Source: Sphingomonas lutea | GTDB lineage: Bacteria > Pseudomonadota > Alphaproteobacteria > Sphingomonadales > Sphingomonadaceae | Direction of reading: 5' to 3' | Length of the DNA: 64,000 nt | NCBI RefSeq assembly: GCF_014396785.1 | Contig: NZ_CP060718.1 | Coordinates: 1,694,501 to 1,758,500, forward strand | Position numbers and translations under genes: made by a program | Notes under the pieces: generated by a model | The model's input: only the letters and a program-made list of their open reading frames with translations | What the model was told of the DNA's origin: nothing | The model's database searches: none | Shown: positions 51,112-60,269 of the stretch, piece after piece | Layout: the number at the start of each line of letters is the position of its first letter | Numbering within the stretch: the first letter of the stretch is position 1

Positions 51112-51666
51112 ATGGCGGACCAGGATTCCCCCACCGGCGGCAATGGTGCCGCCGAGCCCGGCAACGAGCCGCGCGTCACCGTACATGCCCAGTATATCAA
51201 GGACTTGTCGGTCGAAAATCCGAATTCGCCGCAAGTCTATCAGTGGCAGGTCCAGCCATCGCTCGACGTGCAGTTCAACATCAACGTCGACAATCTGTCG
51301 CCCGAGCTGCACGAGATCACGCTCAAGATCGACGTCAAGGCGCGATCGGAAAATGGCGTCCATTTCGTCGTCGACCTCAGCTATGGCGGGCTGTTCGAAA
51401 TTCAGGGCGTGCCCGAGGAGGCAATTCCCCCGCTGCTGCTCATCGAGGCGCCGCGCCTGATCTTCCCATTCGCGCGCCAGGTGATCGCCGACGCGGTCGT
51501 CAACACCGGCTTTCCGCCGCTGCTGCTCGATCCCATCGACTTCGCGGGTGCATATATGGCGCAGCTTCAGGCCCAGCAGCAGCAGCTGCAGGCCGGCGGC
51601 GAAAACCCCGGCGGCGCGGCGCCGGTGGGCGGATTGCCGCCTCAAGAGGAACCGCAGCCCCAGTGA
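51112..51666 (+). CDS. secB: Protein-export chaperone SecB
   Basis: SecB keeps precursors unfolded and hands them to SecA. The 184-residue protein contains the conserved core 'AQYIKDLSVENP', 'VNTGFPPLLLDPIDF' and the strand-rich centre, followed by a Gln-rich and then Pro/Gly-rich tail. It is divergent from the Tim44-like gene. Confidence 0.94.
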   Translation: MADQDSPTGGNGAAEPGNEPRVTVHAQYIKDLSVENPNSPQVYQWQVQPSLDVQFNINVDNLSPELHEITLKIDVKARSENGVHFVVDLSYGGLFEIQGVPEEAIPPLLLIEAPRLIFPFARQVIADAVVNTGFPPLLLDPIDFAGAYMAQLQAQQQQLQAGGENPGGAAPVGGLPPQEEPQPQ

Positions 51667-51700
51667 CCGTGTCGTGACCGCGCTTGCGGGCTAGTCGCGC

Positions 51701-53254
51701 ATGAACCTGCTCAAGGCCACTGGCACGATCGGCGGGCTGACGATGATCAGCCGCGTCCTCGGTTTCGCGCGCGACATGATCGGCTCGCGAATCCTCGGCG
51801 CAAGCCACGCCAACGACGCTTTCAACCTCGCCTTCCTGCTGCCCAACATCTTTCGGCGGCTGTTCGCTGAAGGCGCCTTCTCGTCCGGCTTCGTGCCGTT
51901 GTTCAGCCGTCGTCTCGCGGCTGGTGGACAGAAGGACGCCGAAGAATTCTCGAACGAGATCCTCGCGGTGTTCATGCCCGCGTTGCTGATCGTCACCCTG
52001 GTTTTCCTGATCTTCATGCCGGCGGTGCTTGCGGTGGTCGCCGCTGGCTATCAGGACGTGCCCGGCAAGATGGCGTTGGCGGTCGAGCTGACCCGCTGGA
52101 CCTTCCCCTACCTGCTGTTCATCAGCCTCGTCGCGTTGCTGTCGGGCGTGCTCAACTCGCTGACGCGCTTCGCCGTCGCCGCCTTCGCGCCCGCATTGCT
52201 CAATGTCGCGCTGATCCTCGCCTTGCTAGTGGCGCCGCGCAACGACCTCGACGTGGTGCGCTACATGGCGACCGCGGTGCTGCTTGGCGGGGTCGCGCAA
52301 TTCGCCTTGTGCTGGTTCGCAGTGCGCCGCGCGGGCATCCGCCTCCACTTCGGCCGGCCGCGGATGACACCGGCGGTCCGGGAACTGGTGATCCTCATCT
52401 TGCCCGCGACGGCAGCGGCGGGCGTCTATCAGATCAGCCAGCTGTTCTACGGCTATTTCTCGACTCTGCTCGGCGAAGGCGCATTGACCATGCTCAGCTA
52501 CGCCGACCGCCTAAACCAATTGCCGCTGTCGATCATCGGCACTGCGCTCGGCGTCGCGATCCTGCCGGCAATCAGCCAGGCCATTGCCAAGAACGAGGAC
52601 CATGTTGCCGCCGACGTGCAGGCGCGCGCCTTCGACCTGTCGATGCTGCTCACCCTGCCCGCGACCCTTGCGCTCGCGGTCGGCGCGGTGCCGATCATCG
52701 GCGCCCTCTTCCAGGGCGGCGAATATACGATGGCGGCGGCGGTCACGACCGGCCAGATCCTTGCCATCCTCGTCACCGGCCTGCCGGCCTATGTGCTGGT
52801 CAAGGTGCTGACCCCCGCTTTCTACGCGCGCAAGGACGTAAAGACCCCGGTGCTGATCGCGGTCACCATCCTCATCCTCAGCATCCCCGCCAACTTCCTG
52901 CTCATCCCGGTGATCGGCATCTACAGCCTGGCGACGGTCACCTCGGCGGGCGCTTGGATCAATTTCATCTTCCTGTTCACCATCCTTTACGTTCGCGGCC
53001 ACTTCCGCATGCCCGTATGGCTCGTGAGCCGCGTCGCGCGTCAACTGGTCGCGGCGCTGGTCATGGCCGCCGCTCTGTTCGGCGTCCGCGCACTGCTCGA
53101 CGATTGGTTCTTCGGCGGTGTCGCGCAGCGCGGCCTGGCGTTGATCACCCTCGTCGGCGTTGGCGGGCTGGTCTATTTCGGCGTCGCTTTCCTGATCGGC
53201 GGCGTCGACCGGGAGGCCATCGCCTCCCTGCGCCGGCGAAAGCCCCCGCAATGA
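51701..53254 (+). CDS. murJ: Lipid II flippase MurJ
   Basis: MurJ flips lipid II across the inner membrane for peptidoglycan synthesis. The 517-residue protein has about 14 helices, the N-terminal '[17 protein letters not shown]' and '[22 protein letters not shown]' (ends given), which carry the essential arginines of the family. It follows secB with a 34-base gap and overlaps trpS (ATGA). Confidence 0.95.
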   Translation: MNLLKATGTIGGLTMISRVLGFARDMIGSRILGASHANDAFNLAFLLPNIFRRLFAEGAFSSGFVPLFSRRLAAGGQKDAEEFSNEILAVFMPALLIVTLVFLIFMPAVLAVVAAGYQDVPGKMALAVELTRWTFPYLLFISLVALLSGVLNSLTRFAVAAFAPALLNVALILALLVAPRNDLDVVRYMATAVLLGGVAQFALCWFAVRRAGIRLHFGRPRMTPAVRELVILILPATAAAGVYQISQLFYGYFSTLLGEGALTMLSYADRLNQLPLSIIGTALGVAILPAISQAIAKNEDHVAADVQARAFDLSMLLTLPATLALAVGAVPIIGALFQGGEYTMAAAVTTGQILAILVTGLPAYVLVKVLTPAFYARKDVKTPVLIAVTILILSIPANFLLIPVIGIYSLATVTSAGAWINFIFLFTILYVRGHFRMPVWLVSRVARQLVAALVMAAALFGVRALLDDWFFGGVAQRGLALITLVGVGGLVYFGVAFLIGGVDREAIASLRRRKPPQ

Positions 53255-54243
53255 GGGTCGTTTCCGGCATCCAGCCCACCGGTGGCCTGCACCTCGGCAA
53301 TCTGCTCGGCGCAATCCTGCGCTGGGTGCGGATGCAGGATGAGGCCGAGTGCCTGTTCTTCCTCGCCGACATGCACGCGCTGACCATTGCTGTCGATCCG
53401 GCCGAGCTGCGCGCCAACATTCGTGAAATGGCCGCCGCGCTCATCGCCAGCGGAATCGACCCCGCCAAGGCGACCTTGTTCCGCCAAAGCGCCGTCCCCG
53501 CCCATGCCGAGCTTGCCTGGATCCTCCAGGGCACGGCGCGCATCGGCTGGCTCGAGCGCATGACGCAGTTCAAGGAAAAGGGCGGCAAGCATAAGGAGCG
53601 CTCCAGCGTCGGGCTGTTCACCTACCCCGTGCTCCAGGCCGCCGACGTCCTGCTCTACCAGGCCACGCACGTGCCGGTGGGCGAGGACCAGAAGCAGCAC
53701 CTCGAGCTGGCGCGCGACATCGCGCTCAAGTTCAACAATGATTTCGACGTCGAGCTGTTCGCGCTGCCCGAGCCGTTCATCGGCGGCGGCACCGCGGCGC
53801 GTGTGATGAGCCTGCGCGACGGCAAGGCCAAGATGTCCAAGTCCGACCCGTCGGAGATGAGCCGGATCCACCTCACCGACAGCGACGAGGACATCGCACA
53901 GAAGATCCGCAAGGCGCGCACCGACCCCGAGCCCCTGCCCGAGGATCCCGCGCTGCTCGACGGCCGTCCGGAGGCGCGCAACCTCGTCGGCATCTACGCT
54001 GCGCTTACTGGCGAAAGCATCGAGCAGGTGCTCGCCCGCTTTGCCGGCCAGGGCTTCGGCACCTTCAAGCCCGCGCTGGCCGACGCGGTGATCGCGATGC
54101 TGAGCCCGCTGCGCCGGCGCCTTGACGAACTCCGCGCCGATCCGGCCGAGCTGGAGCGCATCCTCGAGTCTGGTGCCGAGCGCGCCCGCACCCTCGCCGC
54201 GCCCACGCTCGCCAATGCCTATCGCGCGGTCGGGCTCGCCTGA
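53251..54243 (+). CDS. trpS: Tryptophan--tRNA ligase
   Basis: TrpS charges tRNA-Trp. The 330-residue class I synthetase has the HIGH-like motif 'GGLHLGN' near residues 11-17, '[25 protein letters not shown]' (ends only) and the KMSKS motif '[11 protein letters not shown]'. ATG 53251 overlaps the murJ stop (ATGA). Confidence 0.96.
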   Translation: MRVVSGIQPTGGLHLGNLLGAILRWVRMQDEAECLFFLADMHALTIAVDPAELRANIREMAAALIASGIDPAKATLFRQSAVPAHAELAWILQGTARIGWLERMTQFKEKGGKHKERSSVGLFTYPVLQAADVLLYQATHVPVGEDQKQHLELARDIALKFNNDFDVELFALPEPFIGGGTAARVMSLRDGKAKMSKSDPSEMSRIHLTDSDEDIAQKIRKARTDPEPLPEDPALLDGRPEARNLVGIYAALTGESIEQVLARFAGQGFGTFKPALADAVIAMLSPLRRRLDELRADPAELERILESGAERARTLAAPTLANAYRAVGLA

Positions 54244-54317
54244 TCGACGCCGCGCCGCGCGCGGCTCGTCCACGACCTCATCACGGCGATGTTGACGGCA
54301 TTCCCGGGCGCAATGGC

Positions 54318-54340
54318 GGGACGGTCAGCGCCACCGTCCC
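54318..54340. terminator. Hairpin between convergent trpS and dnaA
   Basis: GGGACGGT-cagcgcc-ACCGTCCC forms an 8-bp perfect stem with a 7-base loop in the 109-base gap between the ends of trpS (plus) and dnaA (minus). No clear T-run follows on either strand, so it is at best a weak or protein-assisted bidirectional terminator. Confidence 0.45.
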
Positions 54341-54352
54341 CGCCCGGACAAA

Positions 54353-55707
54353 CTAGCCCTCGAGCTGCCGCATCAGCAGGCGGATGTCGGCGTCGAGCTC
54401 GGCGTCGGCAGCGCGCAGCTTCTCGATCTGGCGGACGGCGTGGATCACCGTCGTATGATCGCGCCCGCCGAAGCGGCGGCCGATGTCGGGCAGCGACTTG
54501 GGGGTCAGCTGCTTGGACAGATACATCGCGACCTGGCGCGGACGGGCGACTTCGCGGGCGCGCCGCGCACTGGTCATCTCGGCCTTGCGGATGCGGTAAT
54601 GTTCCGCGACCTGGGTCTGGATTTCGTCGATCGAAATGCGCCGCTGGTTGGCACGCAGGACGTTGGCCAGCACTTCCTCGACGAACGCGACATCGATGGC
54701 CCGGCCGGTCATCATCGCATAAGCGCCGATGCGGTTGAGCGCGCCTTCAAGCTCGCGCACCGAAGAAGTCACGCGCCGGGCGAGGAAATCGATGACCGGG
54801 CGCGGCATGTCGACGCCTGGCAGCGTTTCCAGCTTCGACACGATGATGTTGAAGCGCAGTTCGTAGTCGGCGGCATTGATGTCCGCGACCAGGCCCCACG
54901 ACAGGCGCGACAGGATTCGCGGTGCAATGCCGTCCAGGTCCTGCGGCGCTCGGTCGGACGTGATCACCAGCCGCCGCCCGGCGGTGATGATCTCGTTCAT
55001 CGTGTGGAAGAATTCCTCCTGCGTGGAATCCTTGCCGGCAATGAACTGGACGTCGTCGATCAGCAGCAGATCGGCATTGCGCAGCCGCTGCTTGAACCCG
55101 ATCGTGTCGTTTTCCTTCAGCGCGCGAATGAATTCGACCATGAACTTTTCGGCCGACATCGAAACGACGCGCGCACCGCGATTGTGGGCGGTGAAGGTGT
55201 GGCCGATGGCGTGCAGCAAGTGGGTCTTGCCGCGCCCGGTGCCGCCATGGATGAAGAGCGGGTTGAAGCCGACGGTCGAGGATGTTGCCAAGGTGCGTGC
55301 CGCGGTGGCGGCGACTTCGTTGGCCTTGCCCACGACAAAGGTTTCGAACCGGTAGCGCGGATCGAAATTGGGCGCGTTGGGATCGCGCTCGGCTGGCGGC
55401 GGCGTGTCTTCGAGGATGAGCAACGGCCCGGGACGGGGCGCATCGGTGGACGCAATGATCCGCACGTTGCGGACGATCGGAAGCACGGTCTTCCACGCCA
55501 GTGCAATCCGCTCCCCGAAGTGCGACCGCACCCAATCGGCCATGAACTGGCTGGGCATCACGATGTCGAGCGTGCCGCTCTCGGGCTCGAAGGTGCCAAG
55601 TTCGGCGGGCTTGAGCCAGCCGTCGAAGGTGCGCGCGCCAAGGTCGCGGCGAAGCCCGGCGCGCAGCGATTCCCACGCTGCCTCTAGGGGGCGGGCGCCG
55701 TTTCCAT
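54353..55707 (-). CDS. dnaA: Chromosomal replication initiator DnaA, apparent frameshift near start
   Basis: DnaA binds boxes at oriC and opens the origin. The AAA+ domain has '[16 protein letters not shown]' (Walker A) and '[12 protein letters not shown]' (Walker B), and the C-terminal box-binding domain has '[12 protein letters not shown]'. From ATG 55707 the frame stops after seven codons. Adding one C to the five-C run at 55687-55691 restores '[22 protein letters not shown]' (ends given) and an intact domain I, for a total of 451 residues. Without repair, only an N-terminally truncated form from 55561 or an internal start would be read. A replication initiator cannot be lost, so sequencing error is the likely cause. 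Confidence 0.93.
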
Positions 55708-55863
55708 GGTCAGATTCTCACCGCCGCCCTGCACTGGCTCGCGCCTCCCTCAAACAGCCCCCGAAGAGGCAAAAGGATGCCCCCGCCCGCAAACCCGAGT
55801 CGCGCGCCGAAGACCTCGTTTCTCTCTTGCCCCCAGCGCGAAACCACGCCCGGAAGATCGTTT

Positions 55864-55913
55864 TTGAAAGTCTGCGCCCAAGCTTTCAAGGCCGTTTTTT
55901 CACAGAAGTGAAA
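55864..55913. promoter_or_regulatory. Two dyads upstream of dnaA
   Basis: TTGAAAG (55864-55870) pairs with CTTTCAA (55883-55889) across 12 bases, and TTTCAC-AGAA-GTGAAA (55898-55913) is a perfect 6-bp palindrome. Both lie 160-210 bases upstream of the dnaA ATG. They look like protein-binding sites or transcript hairpins; the binding factor is unknown. Confidence 0.5.
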
Positions 55914-56051
55914 TAATGGGCCTTGACATAGGAAACCCGCCGATGCTGCGCAGGATTGGCGGAAAACCGGGGAATTTATCGTTATCTCCGCGTTAACGCT
56001 TTTGCGAATCGCGGGAATTGCTGCATTTTTTGGACAGTCCAGAAACGGGAC

Positions 56052-56075
56052 GAGCCGCCGGTCGCCCGGCGGCTC
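56052..56075 (-). terminator. Hairpin downstream of rpsT
   Basis: GAGCCGCCGG-gcga-CCGGCGGCTC on the minus strand is a perfect 10-bp stem with a 4-base loop, 27 bases after the rpsT stop, followed by GTCCCGTTTCT. It is a probable terminator for rpsT, though the T-run is weak. Confidence 0.65.
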
Positions 56076-56102
56076 GCAAAAGCCCCTCGATTTGACGGCG
56101 GT

Positions 56103-56366
56103 TTAGCCCAGCGATGCGACGCGCTTGGACAGGCGCGACACCTTCCGCGACGCCGTGTTCTTGTGGATAACGCCGCGGGCCACGCCGCGCGCGATTTCCG
56201 GCTGCATCTTCTTCAGCGCTGCTGCAGCATCATCCTTCTTGCCCGTGGCAATCGCCGATTCGACGGCCTTGATGAAGGTCCGGATGCGGCTGACCCGCGA
56301 ATGGTTGATCGTCGCCCGCACATTGTTGCGGCGGATGCGCTTCTTGGCCTGCGGCGTGTTCGCCAT
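56103..56366 (-). CDS. rpsT: 30S ribosomal protein S20
   Basis: An 87-residue basic helical protein of the small subunit. It starts at ATG 56366 with '[14 protein letters not shown]' and has '[16 protein letters not shown]' and '[15 protein letters not shown]', all S20 hallmarks. The longer frame upstream is mutM spacer. It lies between mutM and dnaA, a common alphaproteobacterial arrangement. Confidence 0.95.
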   Translation of the reverse strand: MANTPQAKKRIRRNNVRATINHSRVSRIRTFIKAVESAIATGKKDDAAAALKKMQPEIARGVARGVIHKNTASRKVSRLSKRVASLG

Positions 56367-56477
56367 CGAAAGTCCTCGTTGAATAAGCAGCGTCAAAAGA
56401 AAAAGCGGCGCAGAGCCAAATGGCCGCGCCAGCGTGGGCGTTCCCCTACGCAGACATGCCCCAAAGGTCAACCGTCG

Positions 56478-57284
56478 CTAGCGCTGGCAACGCGGGCAGT
56501 AAAAGGTCGATCTTCCGCCCTGGACGAAGCGCCGGACCGTGCCGCCGCAAGCGCACGGCTCGCCCTCGCGCCCATAGACCGCGAAGGTCTTGGAAAAATA
56601 GCCGAGCTCGCCGTCGGGGCTGCTGAAATCGCGCAGGCTCGATCCCCCGGCGGCGATGGCCTCGCGCAGCACGTCCTTGATCGCCGGGACAAGCCGCTCC
56701 AGCCGTGTCCGCGACACCGATCCGCCGGCGCGGCGGGGATGGATGCCGGCCCGGAACAGCGCTTCGCACACGTAGATGTTGCCCAGCCCGGCGACGATCC
56801 GCTGGTCGAGCAGGAGCAGCTTGATCGCCGCCGTGCGCCCCTTGAGACGGCTTGCCAGATCGGCGGCCTCGAGCGTGAGCGGCTCGGGCCCGAGCGCGGC
56901 GAAGGCCGGCCAAGCGGGAAGTGCGTCGGTCGCCATCAGGTCGAGCGATCCGAATCGCCGCGGATCGTTGAGCGCGATGCGCCGCCCGCTACCGGTCGTC
57001 ACCAGGAAATGATCGTGCTTTTCCACGGTCTCGGGATCGACTCGCCATCGCCCCGACATGCCGAGGTGGAAGACCAGGCTGTCGCCGCGGTCGGTGTCGA
57101 TCACGCCATATTTGGCGCGTCGCCACAGCTTCGTCACCCGCGCCCCGGTGAGCCGTTGCCCCAGGTCCTCGGGCATCGCCCGACGCAAATCCGCGCGGCG
57201 CGCCTCGACCGAGGCAATGCGCTCGCCCAGCAGCACGCGATCCAGCCCGCGCACGGTAGTTTCGACCTCGGGAAGCTCGGGCAT
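56478..57284 (-). CDS. mutM: Formamidopyrimidine-DNA glycosylase
   Basis: MutM removes oxidised purines such as 8-oxoguanine. The catalytic proline must be residue 2, so the start is ATG 57284 ('MPELPEVE'), not the longer frame. The 268-residue protein has the helix-two-turn-helix 'LGNIYVCEALFRAGIHP' and a C-terminal zinc finger 'CACGG...YCPRC'. Neighbours: divergent to ubiE across a palindromic repeat, upstream of rpsT. Confidence 0.95.
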   Translation of the reverse strand: MPELPEVETTVRGLDRVLLGERIASVEARRADLRRAMPEDLGQRLTGARVTKLWRRAKYGVIDTDRGDSLVFHLGMSGRWRVDPETVEKHDHFLVTTGSGRRIALNDPRRFGSLDLMATDALPAWPAFAALGPEPLTLEAADLASRLKGRTAAIKLLLLDQRIVAGLGNIYVCEALFRAGIHPRRAGGSVSRTRLERLVPAIKDVLREAIAAGGSSLRDFSSPDGELGYFSKTFAVYGREGEPCACGGTVRRFVQGGRSTFYCPRCQR

Positions 57285-57301
57285 TGCGCACGCCATACCC
57301 A

Positions 57302-57390
57302 ACCCCGCTCATCCTGAGTAGCGCCGCAGGCGCGTATCGAAGGACAGTGCTTCGATACGCCGCTGCGCGGCTACTCAGCATGAGCGGGGT
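57302..57390. repeat. Palindromic repeat, family A2, between mutM and ubiE
   Basis: The arms ACCCCGCTCATCCTGAGTAG and CTACTCAGCATGAGCGGGGT form a near-perfect 20-bp inverted repeat with one mismatch; a second stem, GCGTATCGAAG / CTTCGATACGC, sits inside. It occupies the divergent promoter region of mutM and ubiE. Confidence 0.85.
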
Positions 57391-57426
57391 AGAAGGATGC
57401 AGGTATGCGCTTTAAGGCCCATGCCC

Positions 57427-58158
57427 ATGAACGATCAGGTCAATTTCGGCGATCAACTCGTCACGCCCGAAGAAAAGACGCAGCGTGTCGGCGCGGTCTT
57501 CAGCTCGGTGGCGCGGCGCTACGACGTGATGAACGACCTGATGAGCGGCGGCATGCACCGCTTGTGGAAGGACCGGTTCGTCAATCGCGTGAAGCCGCGC
57601 CCGGGCGAGCGCATCCTCGACATGGCCGGCGGGACCGGCGACATCGCCTTCCGCATGGCGCGGCGCGGCGCGCTGGTGACCGTCGCCGACATTAATCCCG
57701 ATATGCTTAGCGTCGGCCAGGACCGTGCCGCCGACCGCACCATCCCCGGCCTCATCTGGCAGGTGGAGAATGCCGAGCGGCTGAGCTTCGCCGAAAGCGC
57801 GTTCGACGGCTACACGATCGCATTCGGAATCCGCAACGTAACCGACATCCCCGCCGCCTTGCGGGAGGCGCATCGCGTTCTGAAGCGCGGCGGCCGCTTC
57901 TACTGCATGGAATTTTCGACCAGCGACTGGCCCGGCTTTGCTGACCTCTACGAGGCCTATGCGTCGCGCGCGATCCCGCGCATCGGCAAGATCGTGGCCG
58001 ATGACGAAGACAGCTATCGCTATCTGGTCGAAAGCATCCGCCGCTTTCCCAAGCCGCCGGCGTTCCGCGCCATGATCGAGCAAGCGGGCTTCGTCCGCGC
58101 CGCGTTCGAGCCGATGCTCGGCGGCCTCGTCGCCATTCACTCAGGCTGGAAGATTTGA
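57427..58158 (+). CDS. ubiE: Demethylmenaquinone/2-methoxy-6-polyprenyl-1,4-benzoquinol methyltransferase
   Basis: UbiE is a SAM-dependent C-methyltransferase of ubiquinone and menaquinone synthesis. The product has 'RILDMAGGTGDIAFRMARRG' for the SAM site and 'YTIAFGIRNVTDIPAALREAHRVLKRGG' (ends given). I choose ATG 57427 (243 residues), nine bases after AAGG; ATG 57421 and 57397 are alternatives. The stop overlaps the ubiB start. Confidence 0.94.
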   Translation: MNDQVNFGDQLVTPEEKTQRVGAVFSSVARRYDVMNDLMSGGMHRLWKDRFVNRVKPRPGERILDMAGGTGDIAFRMARRGALVTVADINPDMLSVGQDRAADRTIPGLIWQVENAERLSFAESAFDGYTIAFGIRNVTDIPAALREAHRVLKRGGRFYCMEFSTSDWPGFADLYEAYASRAIPRIGKIVADDEDSYRYLVESIRRFPKPPAFRAMIEQAGFVRAAFEPMLGGLVAIHSGWKI

Positions 58159-59695
58159 CCGCTAGCACCACCCATTTGTGGCGGCTGTGGAAATGGGGCC
58201 GGACGTTGGCGCGGCACGGGGCGCTGCGTGGGATCGAACAGGATCCCATGACCCCGCCGCAGGTCCGCCGGTTGGCCAAGGCTATTCGCTTCGGCATTCG
58301 AGTGCCGGATACCCCGATTACGCCCGTGCGCTGCAGGAGATCGGCCCGGCCGCGATCAAGCTTGGCCAGGCCCTGTCGACCCGTCCCGACCTGGTCGGAG
58401 ACCGCGCCGCGCTCAACCTGTCGCTGCTTCAGGACGACATTCCCGCCTCGCCGTTCCCAGCGATCAAGCAGGTCATCGAATCCTCGTTCGGCGCGCCGCT
58501 CGAAAGCCTGTTTGCGCAGTTCGACGAAGTGCCCGTCGGCTCGGCCTCCATCGCCCAGGTGCATAAGGCGGTCACGACGGAGGGCCGCCAGGTCGCGGTC
58601 AAGGTGCTTCGCCCAGGGATCGAGGACGAATTCGCCCGCGCGATGGAAACCTACGAATGGGCCGCCGCGCATGTCGAGCGCTACGGCGGGGAGGTCGAGC
58701 GCCTGCGCCCGCGCCTGGTTGTCGCGCATTTCCGCCAATGGACCGCGCGCGAGCTCGATCTGCAGCGCGAGGGCGCATCAGCCTCCGAGTTGCGCGAGAA
58801 TATGGCTGCCGAGCCCAACTATCACGTGCCCGAGATCGACTGGCGGCGGACGGCGCGGCGCGTGTTGACGCTCGAATGGCTCGACGGCACGAAGCTCAGC
58901 GATCGCGCGACGCTCGCCGCGGAAGGCCAGGATTGCGAGGCGCTCGCCGCGACCCTGGTCCGCGCCTTCCTCCGCCAGGCGGTAGTCGACGGTTTCTTCC
59001 ACGCCGACCTCCATCACGGCAATTTGTTCGCGCTGCGCGACGGGCGCATCGCCGCGATCGACTTCGGGATCATGGGGCGGATCGACCGCCGCGCCCGCGT
59101 CTGGCTCGCCGAAATCCTCTACGGCTTGATCACCGGCAATTACCGGCGCGTCGCCGAAATCCATTTCGAGGCGCAATATGTGCCCGGCCACCACAATGTC
59201 GACGAATTTGCGACCGCGCTGCGCGCTGCGGGCGAGCCGATCCGCGGCCTCCCGGTCAAGGATATTTCGGTCGGGCGCATGCTCGAAAGCCTGTTTTCGA
59301 TCACGCGCGACTTCGACATGCCGACGCAGCCGCACCTGCTGCTGCTGCAAAAGACGATGGTGATGAACGAAGGAGTCGCCACCGCGCTCGATCCCAACAT
59401 CAACATGTGGGAGACGGCCGAGCCGTTCCTGAAGGAATGGATCCGATCCGAGCTTGGGCCCGAAGCTTATTACGCCGACCGCATCATCGACATCGTCCGC
59501 GCTGCGAAGAAGCTGCCCGACCTGGTCAACCGCATCGACGAATATTACCCGCCGCGCGGCGCCGCCCCGCCTCCTCCGCCGCTGCCGGAGATTGCGGTGA
59601 TCGAACATCGCGGCTGGGGCGGCTATGCCGCGACCGCCCTGCTTGCCGCAGCGGCCGGCGCCGTGGCGGCGGTTGGAGCAATGCAGCTGCTTTGA
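58155..59695 (+). CDS. ubiB: 2-polyprenylphenol hydroxylase accessory kinase-like UbiB, apparent frameshift
   Basis: UbiB is an atypical kinase-like membrane protein needed for ubiquinone synthesis. The first frame (TTG 58155, overlapping the ubiE stop) carries 'MTPPQVRRLAKAIRFGIRVPDTP' (ends given) and is lost at the C-run 58312-58315. One extra C joins it to 'DYARALQEIGPAAIKLGQALSTRPD' (ends given), the KxGQ segment, and then the kinase-like core 'VAVKVLRPGIEDEF', 'FHADLHHGN' and 'AIDFGIMG', ending in two membrane helices. The repaired length is 513 residues, normal for UbiB. Confidence 0.93.
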
Positions 59696-59722
59696 AGAGC
59701 GATTGTCCCATGGCCCGGGTTA

Positions 59723-59744
59723 CTGTATTGTCGAATTAATACAG
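59723..59744. promoter_or_regulatory. Perfect inverted repeat before the SnoaL-like gene
   Basis: CTGTATT-gtcgaatt-AATACAG has 7-bp perfect arms and an 8-base spacer, ending 15 bases before ATG 59759 and two bases before the AAAGG ribosome binding site. It could be an operator or an mRNA hairpin that masks the site. Confidence 0.55.
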
Positions 59745-59758
59745 TGAAAGGTCCCAAT

Positions 59759-60250
59759 ATGATCGGGTTTTTGGCCCTCGCCTTCGTTCAAGCCCCTGCC
59801 GCCTCCGTCGAGGTCCCATCACAGCCCGCTCTCAGCCAGATCATCGCTGCTCGCGACGCCGAGTTTTTCGCTCTGTTCTTCGAAGGTTGCGATCCGGTTC
59901 GCCTGCGCAAGATGATCGCCGATGACGTGGAATTCTACCACGACAAGGGCGGATTGCTCTTTACCAACGCCGAGTCAATGGTCGCCGACTACGCAAAGAA
60001 TTGCGCAGCACGTCAACAGCCGGACGCGTGGCGGTCACGTCGAGAGTTGGTGCGATCGAGCCTGCACGTCGATCCCGTTCCGCGGCACGGCGCGTTCGAG
60101 GTCGGCGAGCATGTATTCCACGAGCGCAAAGGTAGTGGACCTGAAAAGCTGGTGGGCCGCGGCCGCTTCGCCATCATCTGGAAGCTCGACGGCGGTACCT
60201 GGAAGCTGTCGCGCGCGCTCAGCTTCGCCCACGGCTCCGCTACCCCTTGA
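59759..60250 (+). CDS. SnoaL/DUF4440-like secreted protein
   Basis: A 163-residue protein with a short N-terminal hydrophobic signal ('MIGFLALAFVQAPAASVEV') and a NTF2-like fold pattern: 'AEFFALFFEGCDPVRLRKMIADDVEFYHDKGG' (ends given) and the C-terminal strands 'FAIIWKLDGGTWKLSRALSFAH'. The start is ATG 59759 with AAAGG seven bases upstream. The ligand or reaction is unknown. The gene is slightly less GC-rich than its neighbours. Confidence 0.8.
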   Translation: MIGFLALAFVQAPAASVEVPSQPALSQIIAARDAEFFALFFEGCDPVRLRKMIADDVEFYHDKGGLLFTNAESMVADYAKNCAARQQPDAWRSRRELVRSSLHVDPVPRHGAFEVGEHVFHERKGSGPEKLVGRGRFAIIWKLDGGTWKLSRALSFAHGSATP

Positions 60251-60269
60251 CCGAACCGGCGGGGCCCGC

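Larger units (their letters stand above)
55708..56102. other. 395-base dnaA-rpsT intergenic region
   Basis: No gene is visible. The region is less GC-rich than its surroundings, contains the dyads listed at 55864-55913, a TTGACA on the plus strand near 55923, an AT-rich stretch (about 55974-56036) and the rpsT terminator hairpin at its right end. It should contain the dnaA promoter. I found no cluster of TTATCCACA-type DnaA boxes, so I do not call an origin. Confidence 0.6.

Noticed and set aside
56163..56171. Perfect DnaA-box sequence (TTATCCACA, minus strand) inside rpsT
   Set aside because: It encodes the conserved S20 segment 'VIHKN' and stands alone, so chance from protein constraint is enough to explain it.
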